Origin: Saccharothrix ecbatanensis
Lineage (GTDB): Bacteria > Actinomycetota > Actinomycetes > Mycobacteriales > Pseudonocardiaceae
Assembly (NCBI RefSeq): GCF_014205015.1
Contig: NZ_JACHMO010000001.1
Span: 1,922,001-1,986,000, forward strand
Length of the DNA: 64,000 nucleotides
Reading direction: 5' to 3'
The position numbers and the translations under genes are program-made. This document shows positions 26,728-34,805 of this stretch, in pieces; the first letter of the stretch is position 1, and each line of letters begins with the position of its first letter. The notes beneath the pieces are model-generated. The model was not told the DNA's origin, searched no databases, and saw nothing but the letters and a program-made list of their open reading frames with translations.

Positions 26728-27492
26728 ATGAAGGCGGACGGTCAGCTGTATCTCGATCTCATGAAACGCACCCTGACGAACACGATCTACCGGGGTGTGC
26801 CGGTCGCCTGGGTCGAAGGCCAGCCGGTCTTCGACACAACGCGCCGCGAGCACGGCACGCCGTGGCTGAACATCGCGCACACGATGGTGAGTGTGAGAAG
26901 GCTGGACAACCTCCAGTTCTGTCTGGAACGCGCGCTCGCCGATGGTGTGCCCGGTGACTTCATCGAGACGGGCGTGTGGCACGGCGGTGCCTGCATCTTC
27001 GCCCGTTCCCTCTTCAAGGCACACGGGGTGCAGGATCGCACGGTCTGGGTAGCAGACTCGTTTCAGGGAGTGCCGACCACTACAGCCGGCAGTCACCCGA
27101 TGGACCAGGAGCTTGCGTTGCACGAGAAGAACGCCATGCTCGCGGTCAGCGAGGAGACCGTTCGGGAGAACTTCAGCCGGTACGAACTCCTCGACGAGCA
27201 GGTGTCTTTCCTGAGTGGCTGGTTCGCCGACACTCTTCCTGGCGCCCCGATCAGCCAACTCGCGGTCATCCGGCTGGACGGTGACCTGTACAGCTCGACG
27301 ATGGACGCACTCGAGCACCTGTACCCGAAGCTTTCGCCCAGGGGGTACGTCATCGTGGATGACTACGGCATACCTGCTTGCGCGACCGCGGTGCACGAGT
27401 ACCGGGAGCAGCACGGCATCGAAGACGAGATCTGCTTCATCGACCCCTACTCGATCTACTGGCGACGCAGCACTGGCTCTTCTGGCTGGTGA
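26728..27492 (+). CDS. TylF/MycF-type O-methyltransferase (second copy)
   Basis: 254 aa from ATG 26728 with GGAAAGG upstream; this is the usual length of macrocin O-methyltransferases. Family motifs: YLDLMKRTLTNTIY at the N-terminus, DFIETGVWHGGACIFARSL (SAM site), VWVADSFQGVP, LAVIRLDGDLYSSTMDALEHLYPKL and YVIVDDYG (metal-binding acidic residues). It is more complete and canonical than the copy at 14287. Two TylF-type enzymes suggest two sugar positions, or two sugars, are methylated. It is the last gene of the biosynthetic cluster. Confidence 0.92.
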   Translation: MKADGQLYLDLMKRTLTNTIYRGVPVAWVEGQPVFDTTRREHGTPWLNIAHTMVSVRRLDNLQFCLERALADGVPGDFIETGVWHGGACIFARSLFKAHGVQDRTVWVADSFQGVPTTTAGSHPMDQELALHEKNAMLAVSEETVRENFSRYELLDEQVSFLSGWFADTLPGAPISQLAVIRLDGDLYSSTMDALEHLYPKLSPRGYVIVDDYGIPACATAVHEYREQHGIEDEICFIDPYSIYWRRSTGSSGW

Positions 27493-27507
27493 GCACCTCT
27501 GGCCGGT

Positions 27508-27539
27508 GTCAATGCGGAGGTGGAAGGTGTCCGCATGAC
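27508..27539 (+). terminator. Possible terminator after cluster's last gene
   Basis: GTCAATGCGG can pair with CCGCATGAC with one bulge and a 13-base loop, 16 bases after the methyltransferase stop. Position supports termination; the stem is modest. Confidence 0.35.
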
Positions 27540-27559
27540 GTAGCACCAGCAGTTCGACG

Positions 27560-27676
27560 GACCTCGGGCTGGCGATGGCCGGCTCGTTCCTGTCCACCAT
27601 CCCGCTGGTCGTGGTGTTCATCCTGGTCGAGCTGCGCATGGTCGCGGGCATCCTGGACGGCGCTTTCAAGGGCTGA
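27560..27676 (+). pseudogene. Relic of ABC sugar permease (MalG-type) C-terminus
   Basis: Thirty-eight codons ending in TGA read DLGLAMAGSFLSTIPLVV then VFILVELRMVAGILDGAFKG. This is the last transmembrane helix and tail of a MalG-family permease; compare the intact permease in this window, which ends VVYLFLQRQIADGVTAGATKG. No start codon or upstream homologous sequence remains in frame; a few bases before, another frame reads QQFDG, consistent with a frameshift. It marks an old deletion or insertion boundary between the biosynthetic cluster and the polysaccharide locus. Confidence 0.7.
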
Positions 27677-27688
27677 TGCCGCGGGCCT

Positions 27689-27739
27689 GTCACCGGCCAC
27701 ATCCCGCCGACTCACGGTCGGTGGGATGTGGCCGGTGAC
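27689..27739 (-). terminator. Long hairpin terminator
   Basis: A 23-bp stem (arms 27689-27711 and 27717-27739, one G-U-type mismatch) with a 5-base loop. It lies 18 bases downstream of the minus-strand esterase gene and would also stop plus-strand readthrough. Confidence 0.85.
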
Positions 27740-27756
27740 GACGATCAGCGAAGCGC

Positions 27757-29082
27757 TTAGGCGCGGGCCCAGCGCTGGTTCGCGCCGGTGTGGCAGTTCC
27801 ACAGGATCACTGTGCTGCCGTTGGCGGTGGCGGCGCCGTTGACGTCGAGGCACAGCCCGTTCTGGGCGTTGCTGACGGTGCCGTTGCTGTTGACGTTCCA
27901 CTGCTGGTTCGTGCCGCCGTGGCAGTCCCAGATCTGCACCCGGGCGCCCGCGGCGGCGTTGGCCGGCGTGTCCAGGCACTTGCCCATCACCTGAAGCGCC
28001 TTGCCGTTCAGGGTGAACTGCTGGTTGGCGCCGCTGTTGCAGTCCCAGATGATCATCGCGGTGCCGTTGGCCGAGTTCGCGCCGTTGACGTCCAGGCATC
28101 GGCCACTGGCCTCACCGCGCAGCCGGAACGTGGTCGGGTCCGGACCCGGACCCGGACCCTGGTCACCGGTGAAGAACTTCCACACCTCGCCCTTGACCCA
28201 GCTCCTGGCGCCGCTCTCGCAGCCCGCGCACCCGTCCACGGGTCCCTGCTGGTGACCGCCGTCGAACGGCGCCCAGACCACCGGGTACCCGGTCCGGCAC
28301 CCGGAGTAGGCGGTGCTGATGTGCGTGTTGCTGCCCCGGGCCGGCTCCGGCGGGTTCTGCGCCGTGCAGCCGTTGTTGCGGACCCACCTGTCGCGCTGGG
28401 CGCGTCCACCTCCGATGTTGTCGCTGAGGCCGTGGATGCCCATGTAGGCGACGGGTGCGGTGCCGCCCGAGCACCCACTGATCTCACCGGGCGAAGCGAT
28501 GGCGGCGATGGCGCGGAACATCGTCGGCCGGGAGCACGCGAGCGAGATGCTCATCGCGCCGCCGTAGCTGAAGCCGAGCGAGAAGCGCTGCGTGGTGTCG
28601 ACGCAGAGATCGTCCTCGATCCGCTTGATCATGGCGTCGACGAAGTTGACGTCCTCGCCGCCGGAGTTGCCCCAGCCGTTGTTGAGGCCCTGGGGCGCGA
28701 CGAAGATCGCCGTGTTGTTCGACAGCTGCTTCAGTCCGTAGTGGGCGTAGACGGCCCCGTCGCTCCCGCCACCGGCGACCTGGTTCATGGTGCCGCCCAA
28801 CCAGTGGAACCCGAAGACCAACCGGTGCTGGTAGGTGTTGTTGTAGGTGTCGGGGACGCTCAGGATGAAGCTGCGGGTCTTGCCGCCGCTCTGGATCGTG
28901 TGCGTGCCGCTGCGCAGGGTCGGTGTCTTGCCGCACCCAGGGGTCGCGGCGGCGGTGACGACATCGGCTGCGACGGGTGCCCGCGCGGGTTCGGCGCCGG
29001 CGACATCGGCGCCGGTCAGGAGGAGCACGGCGGCGGCGCCGATCAGCGTCCAACGCCGGTGGAGGCGGTTTTCCTTTGACAC
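27757..29082 (-). CDS. Secreted CE1-like esterase with CBM13 (ricin) module
   Basis: 441 aa from GTG 29082 with GGAAG upstream. A signal peptide (RRWTLIGAAAVLLLTGADVAGAEPA) precedes an alpha/beta-hydrolase of the feruloyl/acetylxylan esterase and PHB depolymerase-like family: FGFHWLGGTMNQ, IFVAPQGLNNGWGNSGGEDVNFVDAM, nucleophile elbow GFSYGG and PVVWAPFDGGHQQ with the His. A PGPGPDP linker leads to a C-terminal ricin-type trefoil with repeated QxW motifs (ANQQFTL, TNQQWNV, ANQRWAR), which binds xylan or other polysaccharide. It likely removes acetyl or feruloyl groups from hemicellulose. It is the last gene of a minus-strand run with the membrane protein and the ThuA-dehydrogenase. Confidence 0.87.
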   Translation of the reverse strand: MSKENRLHRRWTLIGAAAVLLLTGADVAGAEPARAPVAADVVTAAATPGCGKTPTLRSGTHTIQSGGKTRSFILSVPDTYNNTYQHRLVFGFHWLGGTMNQVAGGGSDGAVYAHYGLKQLSNNTAIFVAPQGLNNGWGNSGGEDVNFVDAMIKRIEDDLCVDTTQRFSLGFSYGGAMSISLACSRPTMFRAIAAIASPGEISGCSGGTAPVAYMGIHGLSDNIGGGRAQRDRWVRNNGCTAQNPPEPARGSNTHISTAYSGCRTGYPVVWAPFDGGHQQGPVDGCAGCESGARSWVKGEVWKFFTGDQGPGPGPDPTTFRLRGEASGRCLDVNGANSANGTAMIIWDCNSGANQQFTLNGKALQVMGKCLDTPANAAAGARVQIWDCHGGTNQQWNVNSNGTVSNAQNGLCLDVNGAATANGSTVILWNCHTGANQRWARA

Positions 29083-29152
29083 GTGGGTGCTTCCGTTCTG
29101 TGTGGTGTGCCTTCTTGATGGGTGCACGCCGGCTGATGGGTGCGAGCCGACG

Positions 29153-29851
29153 TCACCCGCTGCCTTCCGGCGCGGTGTCGGCCGGGATCGTGCCGGAGTC
29201 CGGGCCGGACGGCAGGTACACGTGCACGTGCCCCTTGCCGGCGTCGACGCTGATCACGTCCAACTGGAGCGCGGCGACCGACCAGGTGCGCAGTGCCAGC
29301 GTGCGTTGGGCGCCGGCCAGGGTCAGCAGGTCGCGCGCCAGTGGCTCGGGAGCGGTGACCGCGGTGGCGAAGCCGTCGACCGCGGCGGCGAGTTGTTGGA
29401 CGGCGGTGCGCATCCCGGTGCGGGCGACGTTCACCCCGTTGCCCGCGGACGGTGTGTCCACGTAACGCTGCGTCTCCGCGGACACCACCTCGCGCCAGCC
29501 GCGCACCTCGTCGATCGTCGGCGCGGTCGGCGGTGCCGTGTCGGGGAGCGGGGACGCTTTCGCCATGGCTTCCAACACCGGTGTCAGGCGTTCCCGGCCG
29601 CCCTTGGCCAACTCGATCAACGTCCCGACCTGGTCGATGTCGCGCCGTGCCTCGGCCTCCTTCAACTCGGCGATCCGGCGTTCCGTCGCGTCCGGCCCCG
29701 ATGTCCACGAGCCGGACACGAACGCGACGGCGAACCCGAGCGCGAACGTGGTGACCAGGGCGGTGGCCGATCCCCACAAGGAACGCGGTGCCTCAGGACG
29801 GCGTGCGGGCTTGCCCGGCCGTGCCCGCCCCACCGACGTGGTCCTGCCCAT
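29153..29851 (-). CDS. Membrane-anchored protein of unknown function
   Basis: 232 aa; the ATG has AAGGAGG six bases upstream. A short basic cytoplasmic tail (residues 1-26) precedes one transmembrane helix (about 28-47, ATALVTTFALGFAVAFVSGS). The remainder, outside the cell, is mostly helical and Ala/Glu-rich (ERRIAELKEAEARRDIDQVGTLIELA in outline), ending in a Pro-rich tail. I do not recognise the family. It sits between two secreted polysaccharide-active enzymes in the same orientation with gaps of 70-80 bases, so it is probably co-expressed with them. Confidence 0.7.
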   Translation of the reverse strand: MGRTTSVGRARPGKPARRPEAPRSLWGSATALVTTFALGFAVAFVSGSWTSGPDATERRIAELKEAEARRDIDQVGTLIELAKGGRERLTPVLEAMAKASPLPDTAPPTAPTIDEVRGWREVVSAETQRYVDTPSAGNGVNVARTGMRTAVQQLAAAVDGFATAVTAPEPLARDLLTLAGAQRTLALRTWSVAALQLDVISVDAGKGHVHVYLPSGPDSGTIPADTAPEGSG

Positions 29852-29932
29852 GACCGTCCTCCTTGCCGTGCGGTGAGATCTCGCGGTGGAGGTCCGCGGC
29901 TCCGGCGCGTGCCGGAGCCGCGGACCGCCCGC

Positions 29933-32900
29933 TCAGGACAACGTCCACCGTTGGTTGGCGCCGCCGTTGCAGGTCCAGATGATCAACTGGGTGCCGTCGG
30001 CCGAACTGCCGCCGTTGGCGTCGAGGCACTTGGCGCCGTTGCGGATCGTGCCGTCGGACTGCACGGCCCAGTTCTGCGCGGACGAACCGTTGCAGGTCCA
30101 CAGTTGCACCAGCGCGCCGTCAGCGGTGCTGCCACCGTTGACGTTGAGGCACTTGCCCAGGGCTTGGAGCGTCTGCCCCGTGCGCGCCCACGTCTGGTTG
30201 GCGCCGCCGTTGCACGTCCAAAGCTGGACCTTGGCGCCGTCGGTGCTGCTGTTGCCGTTGACGTCGACGCACTTGCCGCCGACGCCGACGATGCGGCTGG
30301 TTCCACCGCCGGGACCCGGTGTGCCGACCCCGTTTCCGGTGAAGGTCATCGAGTCCAGGTCGTACGTGGTGCCCGTGCCGGTCTTGAACACCACGAACAA
30401 CTGCGTGGTGCCACCGGGATTGGTGACGTTCACGGCGGGCGTGCTCGCGTAGTTGTCCCAGCCGCCGGTGCTCGGAACCGGAACGGTGGCGATCAACGCC
30501 CCCGTCGGCGAACCGGCGCGCAGTTCGACCGACCCACCACCGCCCGGCGACGACAGCCGCAGCGACACCTGGTTGATGCCGGTGAAGTTGTACGGGGTGA
30601 ACGAGATCCAGTCGTTGTTGCCGATGTCCCCGACCCGCGCGCCGGACTCCGCCCCGGCCTGCGCCACCACGCGCACGCCGGACGAGCCGGTGAAGTACTC
30701 GGCCTGCTTGCGCTTGGGCTGGAGCAGGACCTTGCGGCTGCCGTCGAGCGCGGGCACCCCGGTCGTGCCGTTGTCGGTGTACTTGCTCGCCGCCACCCAG
30801 AACGAGTTCAGCTCGGCGTGCGCGGTGTCGGTCTCGGCCTTGAGCGTGCCCGAGCAGCCCGGGATCGGTGAGAGGTCGTGCCCGTGCTGGTCGTGCCCCA
30901 GGGCGGGGGTCGTGGTCACGCGAGCGCAGTCGATCGTGGTGTCCTCGGGATCGGTGACCGTGACCGTGTACGGGATCGAGTCACCCCAGCCGAACATGCC
31001 GCCGTCCGGGATGCTCAGGTTGACCGTGGGCGCGGTGTTGCCCGAGGTCACGATCACGCTGGTCACACCGGTCTTCCCGCCGACGTCGGTGACGGTGAGC
31101 TTGGCGTTGAACTGTCCCCTGGCGGTGTAGGTGTGCGTGGGGTTGGCTGCGGTGGACGTGCCGCCGTCACCGAACTCCCACCGGTACGTCACCGGGCCGC
31201 CTTCGGGGTCACCGGAGCCCGCGCTGGAGAACCGCACCGACAACGGCGAGGTGCCCGAGGTGGGCGTCGCCGTGGCCGTCGCGACAGGACTCCGGTCACC
31301 GCTCTTGTAGTCGATCCGGTAGAGCCCGGAGTCCGGGTTGTCCCGACCGTAGCCGGATCCCCACTCCAGCAGGTACATCGCTCCGTCGGGGCCGAACTTC
31401 ATGTCCAGCGGCGACTTGAAGCTCAGGTTCGACAGGAAGTCGTTGATCTTCAACAGCTTCCCGTCCTGGCCGACCCGGAACTCCCACATCCGGTTGCGCG
31501 ACCACTCGCCGAAGAACGGTGTCTGGTCGAAGTAGGCCGGGAACTTGGTGGCCGACGGGTTGTTCGCGTCGTACTGGTAGATCGGGAACGCGCCGGGCGC
31601 CTCGCCGCCGCTGGGGCTGCCCAGCTCCGGGAACTTGTTCCCGTTCGCGCCGTTGCCGTACCAGACGTCGGCCTTGCGCGCGGCCGGCAGCTCGGTCAGG
31701 CCGGTGTTGTTGGGGGAGTTGTTCACCGGCCGGTCGCAGTTGAACTTCGCGCCCGACTGCCCGGTGGCGAAGTTGTAGTCGTTGAACGGGATGTTGTCGC
31801 CGATGCAGTACGGCCAACCGTAGAAGCCCGGTGACGTGATGATGTTCCACTCCACGGTCCCGCCGGGCCCGCGGTTCGCGTTGTCGTTGGCCGCGTCGGG
31901 GCCGTAGTCGGCCGCGTAGATCGCGCCGGTCGTCGGGTGCACCGAGAACCGGAACGGGTTGCGGAAGCCCATCGCGTAGATCTCGGGCTTCGTCCTGGCC
32001 GTGCCCGGTGCGAACATGTTGCCGGCCGGGATCGTGTAGGTCCCGTCGGTCTCGGGGTGGATGCGCAGGATCTTGCCGCGCACGTCGTTGGTGTTGGCCG
32101 ACGTGGCCTGGACGTCGTTGCTCGCCCAACCCGGCCGCTCGTCGATCGGCGCGTAGCCGTCGGAGCGGTGCGGCTGGACGTCGTCACCGGTGCCGATGTA
32201 GAGGTTGCCGTTCGGGCCGAACGCGATGTAGCCACCGGTGTGGCCGGGCTCCGGCGCCTGCCGTGACGACGGCACCTTCATCAGCACCCGTTCGCTGGCG
32301 ATGTCCAGCGTGTCGCCGTTGACGGTGAACCGGGAGACCCGCGCGATGTCCTCGTTGCCGCCCGCCGGCGAGTACATCAGGTAGATCCACCTGGTGGTGG
32401 CGAAGTTCGGGTCGAGCGCGAGCCCGGTCAGCCCGTCCTCACCGCCGGTGTAGACGTTGAAGGTGGCCGCCGTGACGGTGGTGCGGGTGCTCGGCTTGTA
32501 GACCTTGACCTTGCCGCCGTACTCCGCGTAGAACACGCGGCCGTCCTTGGCGACGTCCAACGCCGCCGGCCCGACCGTGTTGTCGTCCAGCGCCACCTTC
32601 TCGAAGCTGCCCCACGAGGTGGGACCGCAGTCGGCCTGGACCTTGGCGCCCGCCGACTCCACGCCGCCCTTGACGTGCTCGCGGAACAGCGGCTCGGAGT
32701 AGCTGGACGCCTGGTGGCCCATGGCGGTGGCCCACAGCCGACCGCCCTCGAAGTTGCGGCACCACGAAATCGGGTGGTCGTAACCCATCCGGCTCGTGCC
32801 GGGGTCGTACGTCGTCTCGTCGGCGGTCACCAGCACGTGCGCGTTGCCGCGGACCGAGCGGGTGAAGTTGTACCACTCCTCGGTGCGCGTCCAACGGTCC

Positions 32901-33406
32901 GGCAACGCCGTGCCGGACGGGTGCTTGCGGTCGGCGACCTTGGCGGTGCCGGACACGGTGGCCGAGTGCTGCGTCATGGTCGCGCCGAGCATCTGGTCCC
33001 ACCACGGGAACTGCTGCTCGACGTTCATGTCCGTCGCGTTGTGGATCGCGACGAAACCGCCACCGGCGCGCATGTACTTCTGCGCCGCGGCGCGCTGGGC
33101 GTCGTTGTCCCACACCATGCCGGACGTCTGGAGCATGACGACCACGTCGAACGTGGCGAGCGCGGCGTCGTTGAAGACCGAGGAGTCCTCGCTCTTGGTC
33201 AGCTCCCAGTCGTTCTGGGCGGCCAGCTGCTCGAACATCGTGATGCCCGCGGGGATCGAGTCGTGCCGGTAGGCCCCGGCGGCGGTCTTGCTGAACAGCA
33301 GGACGTGGAACCCTTCGGGGTGCGCGGGCGCCGGCGCGGAAGCCAGGCCCATCAGCACCAGCACGCAGCCTGTGATCGAAAGAAGGCGCGCGAATCTGTG
33401 TCGCAT
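29933..33406 (-). CDS. Secreted ThuA-PQQ sugar dehydrogenase-PKD-CBM6-CBM13 fusion
   Basis: 1157 aa from ATG 33406 (GAGGAG five bases upstream; a GTG two codons earlier lies on the ribosome site itself). After a signal peptide come a ThuA-like domain (about 33-260: HVLLFSKTAAGAYRHDSIP, EWYNFTRSVRG, HPISWCRNFEGGR), a PQQ-type glucose/sorbosone dehydrogenase propeller (about 270-690: GEDGLTGLALDPNF, GNLYIGTGDD, MGFRNPFRFSVHP), a PKD domain (about 700-790, YRWEFGDGGTSTAANPTHTY), a CBM6-like sandwich (about 915-1035, RKQAEYFTGSSG) and a ricin trefoil. It would oxidise glycosides outside the cell; ThuA relatives act in keto-sugar metabolism. The minus-strand run continues into two further genes. 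Confidence 0.88.
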   Translation of the reverse strand: MRHRFARLLSITGCVLVLMGLASAPAPAHPEGFHVLLFSKTAAGAYRHDSIPAGITMFEQLAAQNDWELTKSEDSSVFNDAALATFDVVVMLQTSGMVWDNDAQRAAAQKYMRAGGGFVAIHNATDMNVEQQFPWWDQMLGATMTQHSATVSGTAKVADRKHPSGTALPDRWTRTEEWYNFTRSVRGNAHVLVTADETTYDPGTSRMGYDHPISWCRNFEGGRLWATAMGHQASSYSEPLFREHVKGGVESAGAKVQADCGPTSWGSFEKVALDDNTVGPAALDVAKDGRVFYAEYGGKVKVYKPSTRTTVTAATFNVYTGGEDGLTGLALDPNFATTRWIYLMYSPAGGNEDIARVSRFTVNGDTLDIASERVLMKVPSSRQAPEPGHTGGYIAFGPNGNLYIGTGDDVQPHRSDGYAPIDERPGWASNDVQATSANTNDVRGKILRIHPETDGTYTIPAGNMFAPGTARTKPEIYAMGFRNPFRFSVHPTTGAIYAADYGPDAANDNANRGPGGTVEWNIITSPGFYGWPYCIGDNIPFNDYNFATGQSGAKFNCDRPVNNSPNNTGLTELPAARKADVWYGNGANGNKFPELGSPSGGEAPGAFPIYQYDANNPSATKFPAYFDQTPFFGEWSRNRMWEFRVGQDGKLLKINDFLSNLSFKSPLDMKFGPDGAMYLLEWGSGYGRDNPDSGLYRIDYKSGDRSPVATATATPTSGTSPLSVRFSSAGSGDPEGGPVTYRWEFGDGGTSTAANPTHTYTARGQFNAKLTVTDVGGKTGVTSVIVTSGNTAPTVNLSIPDGGMFGWGDSIPYTVTVTDPEDTTIDCARVTTTPALGHDQHGHDLSPIPGCSGTLKAETDTAHAELNSFWVAASKYTDNGTTGVPALDGSRKVLLQPKRKQAEYFTGSSGVRVVAQAGAESGARVGDIGNNDWISFTPYNFTGINQVSLRLSSPGGGGSVELRAGSPTGALIATVPVPSTGGWDNYASTPAVNVTNPGGTTQLFVVFKTGTGTTYDLDSMTFTGNGVGTPGPGGGTSRIVGVGGKCVDVNGNSSTDGAKVQLWTCNGGANQTWARTGQTLQALGKCLNVNGGSTADGALVQLWTCNGSSAQNWAVQSDGTIRNGAKCLDANGGSSADGTQLIIWTCNGGANQRWTLS

Positions 33407-33759
33407 TGCCACTCCTCTGGGGCATCGAACGGCGACTGGCTGGATTACGCGGCGGCGGTGTACGTGTGGGTCAGGGTATGTGTCTGACTCATTTTGGAGG
33501 GCTGAGCGTGCAGGTCCAGCCGGCGCGGCACGGCACGGTGCAGGCTCAGTAACGCATTCCGGTTAGCCGGTAGAGGTGAGACCTTCGCAGGGCTGGATCG
33601 CCGGCAGACTGACACGTGTCATACAGAAAATCGCGTGGTCCTCGGCGATTTGTAGCACACATCCGCGCGGCGAGTCCAGATGTGCCAACACCGCGCGGAA
33701 CCGGTGTCCAGGTCGTCGTGGACGTATCCCGGAGCGCTCGTGGGCCCGATCCCGGAGCG
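33407..33759. promoter_or_regulatory. Intergenic region upstream of ThuA-dehydrogenase gene
   Basis: This 353-base gap lies between the dehydrogenase start (-) and the end of the GntR gene (-). It contains an ATGTGT-CTG-ACTCAT box at 33478-33492 and the perfect palindrome TGACACGTGTCA at 33610-33621. No gene was recognised. The promoter of the minus-strand run must lie here. Confidence 0.5.
33478..33492. promoter_or_regulatory. ATGAGT-N3-ACTCAT-type operator (copy 1)
   Basis: ATGTGT-CTG-ACTCAT, about 70 bases upstream of the minus-strand ThuA-dehydrogenase gene. It carries the GTCTGAC core and matches the copies at 44287-44301 and 44443-44457 with one arm mismatch. GT-Nx-AC palindromes are typical of FadR-class GntR regulators, and such a gene lies next door. 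Confidence 0.5.
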
Positions 33760-34533
33760 TCAGCCGAAGAGGCGGCGCTGGATCTCGCGGCGGTAGTCCT
33801 GGAGCGTGTTGTCGAGGTGGAGACCGGCCGCCGCCGCGGCGGCTTCGGGGTCGCCGGCGCCGATCGCCCGGTAGATCGCCAGGTGTTCCTCGACCGCCTC
33901 GGCCGCGTGGCCGCCGACGGAGCCGTGCAGCCCGATGGTGCTGGACTGGCGCTGGAGGCGGCGGGCTTCGCGCACCGCGGCCACCAGGAACTGGTTGTGG
34001 GACGCCGCGGCGACGGCGAGGTGGAAGTCCTCGTCGCCGCGCTCGAACAGCGAGGTCTCGGAGGTCAAGTGACCCTGCCGGCACGTTTCGGCGGCGTCGG
34101 CGATGGCGCGCAGTTCGGCGGGAGTGGCATGGGTCGCGGCCAGTCGGCTGGCCGCGGTCTCCTGCACGCGGCGGAACTCGAAGAGCATGTAGACGTGGTC
34201 GAGGTTGGTCGGCAGGAAGAAGCCTCCCCAACGGGAGGAGCCGAGCATTCCTTCGTCGTCGGCCACGTAGAGCCCACGGCCCTTGTGCGCCCGCACCCGT
34301 CCGATCGCGGAGAGGATCTTGATGGCTTCCCGCGCCACCGTCCGGCTGGTGCCCATCCGCGCGGCCAGCTCGTTCTCGGTCGGCATCCGGTCGCCCGGTT
34401 GCAGCCCCAGCTCGGCGATCAGCTGGAGGATCTGCTCCGCGACGAGCTCGTAGCCCGGCCGGTACGGACCGGGCGCCGGGGTGGCGTCCGGTTGCCCGGT
34501 CGGACCGTCCGGCACAAGTGCGCCATCCGTCAA
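33760..34533 (-). CDS. GntR-family regulator, FadR/FCD subfamily
   Basis: 257 aa from TTG 34533, which has AAAGGAG five bases upstream; the frame extends to 34581 without a ribosome site. The winged helix is at about residues 28-95 (ELVAEQILQLIAELGLQPGD, MPTENELAARMGTSRTVAREAIKIL, GRVRAHKGRGLYV). The all-helical FCD effector domain follows (LFEFRRVQETAASRLAATH, DEDFHLAVAAASHNQFLVAAV, EHLAIYRAIGAGD); the Asp and His residues in these segments usually hold a metal and an acidic or sugar ligand. It probably responds to a sugar-derived ligand and controls neighbouring polysaccharide genes. The palindrome at 34701-34722 is upstream and suggests autoregulation. Confidence 0.88.
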   Translation of the reverse strand: MTDGALVPDGPTGQPDATPAPGPYRPGYELVAEQILQLIAELGLQPGDRMPTENELAARMGTSRTVAREAIKILSAIGRVRAHKGRGLYVADDEGMLGSSRWGGFFLPTNLDHVYMLFEFRRVQETAASRLAATHATPAELRAIADAAETCRQGHLTSETSLFERGDEDFHLAVAAASHNQFLVAAVREARRLQRQSSTIGLHGSVGGHAAEAVEEHLAIYRAIGAGDPEAAAAAAGLHLDNTLQDYRREIQRRLFG

Positions 34534-34700
34534 CGCCGCTCCTTTGTGACGGGTCGCCTGAAGAGTGTGTTGGCAGTTCACCGCTGTCCGCCCAGCCTAC
34601 ATCCGGGTAGGCCGGCCGGTGTCGAGCGTGCGTCGCGGTGTCGGGCACTACACGTCCCATGATCGTACTTGGCGCGAACGGATGTGCGATCAGCCGGGCA

Positions 34701-34722
34701 ACGAATAGGTATACGTATTCGT
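34701..34722. promoter_or_regulatory. 22-bp near-perfect palindrome upstream of gntR
   Basis: Outer arms ACGAATA and TATTCGT flank a GTATAC centre; 20 of 22 positions are symmetric. It lies 168 bases upstream of the chosen GntR start, in the gap behind the GH95 gene. A regulator dimer site is likely; binding by the GntR product is inferred from position. Confidence 0.55.
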
Positions 34723-34751
34723 CCCCTGGCTTGTGGGTTGCCGTGGGCGGT

Positions 34752-34791
34752 CGTGGCCGCAACGCCGCACGAATGCGGCGTTGCGGCCACG
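34752..34791 (-). terminator. 18-bp hairpin terminator of GH95 gene
   Basis: An 18-bp perfect stem (arms 34752-34769 and 34774-34791) with loop CGAA, starting 15 bases after the end of the minus-strand GH95 gene. Confidence 0.88.
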
Positions 34792-34805
34792 CGGGACAGC
34801 GGTGG

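Noticed and set aside
33730..33741. GGAGCGCTC resembling the CebR/CelR-like box
   Set aside because: The outer bases do not complete the GGGAGCGCTCCC palindrome, and it lies downstream of gntR, not in a promoter.
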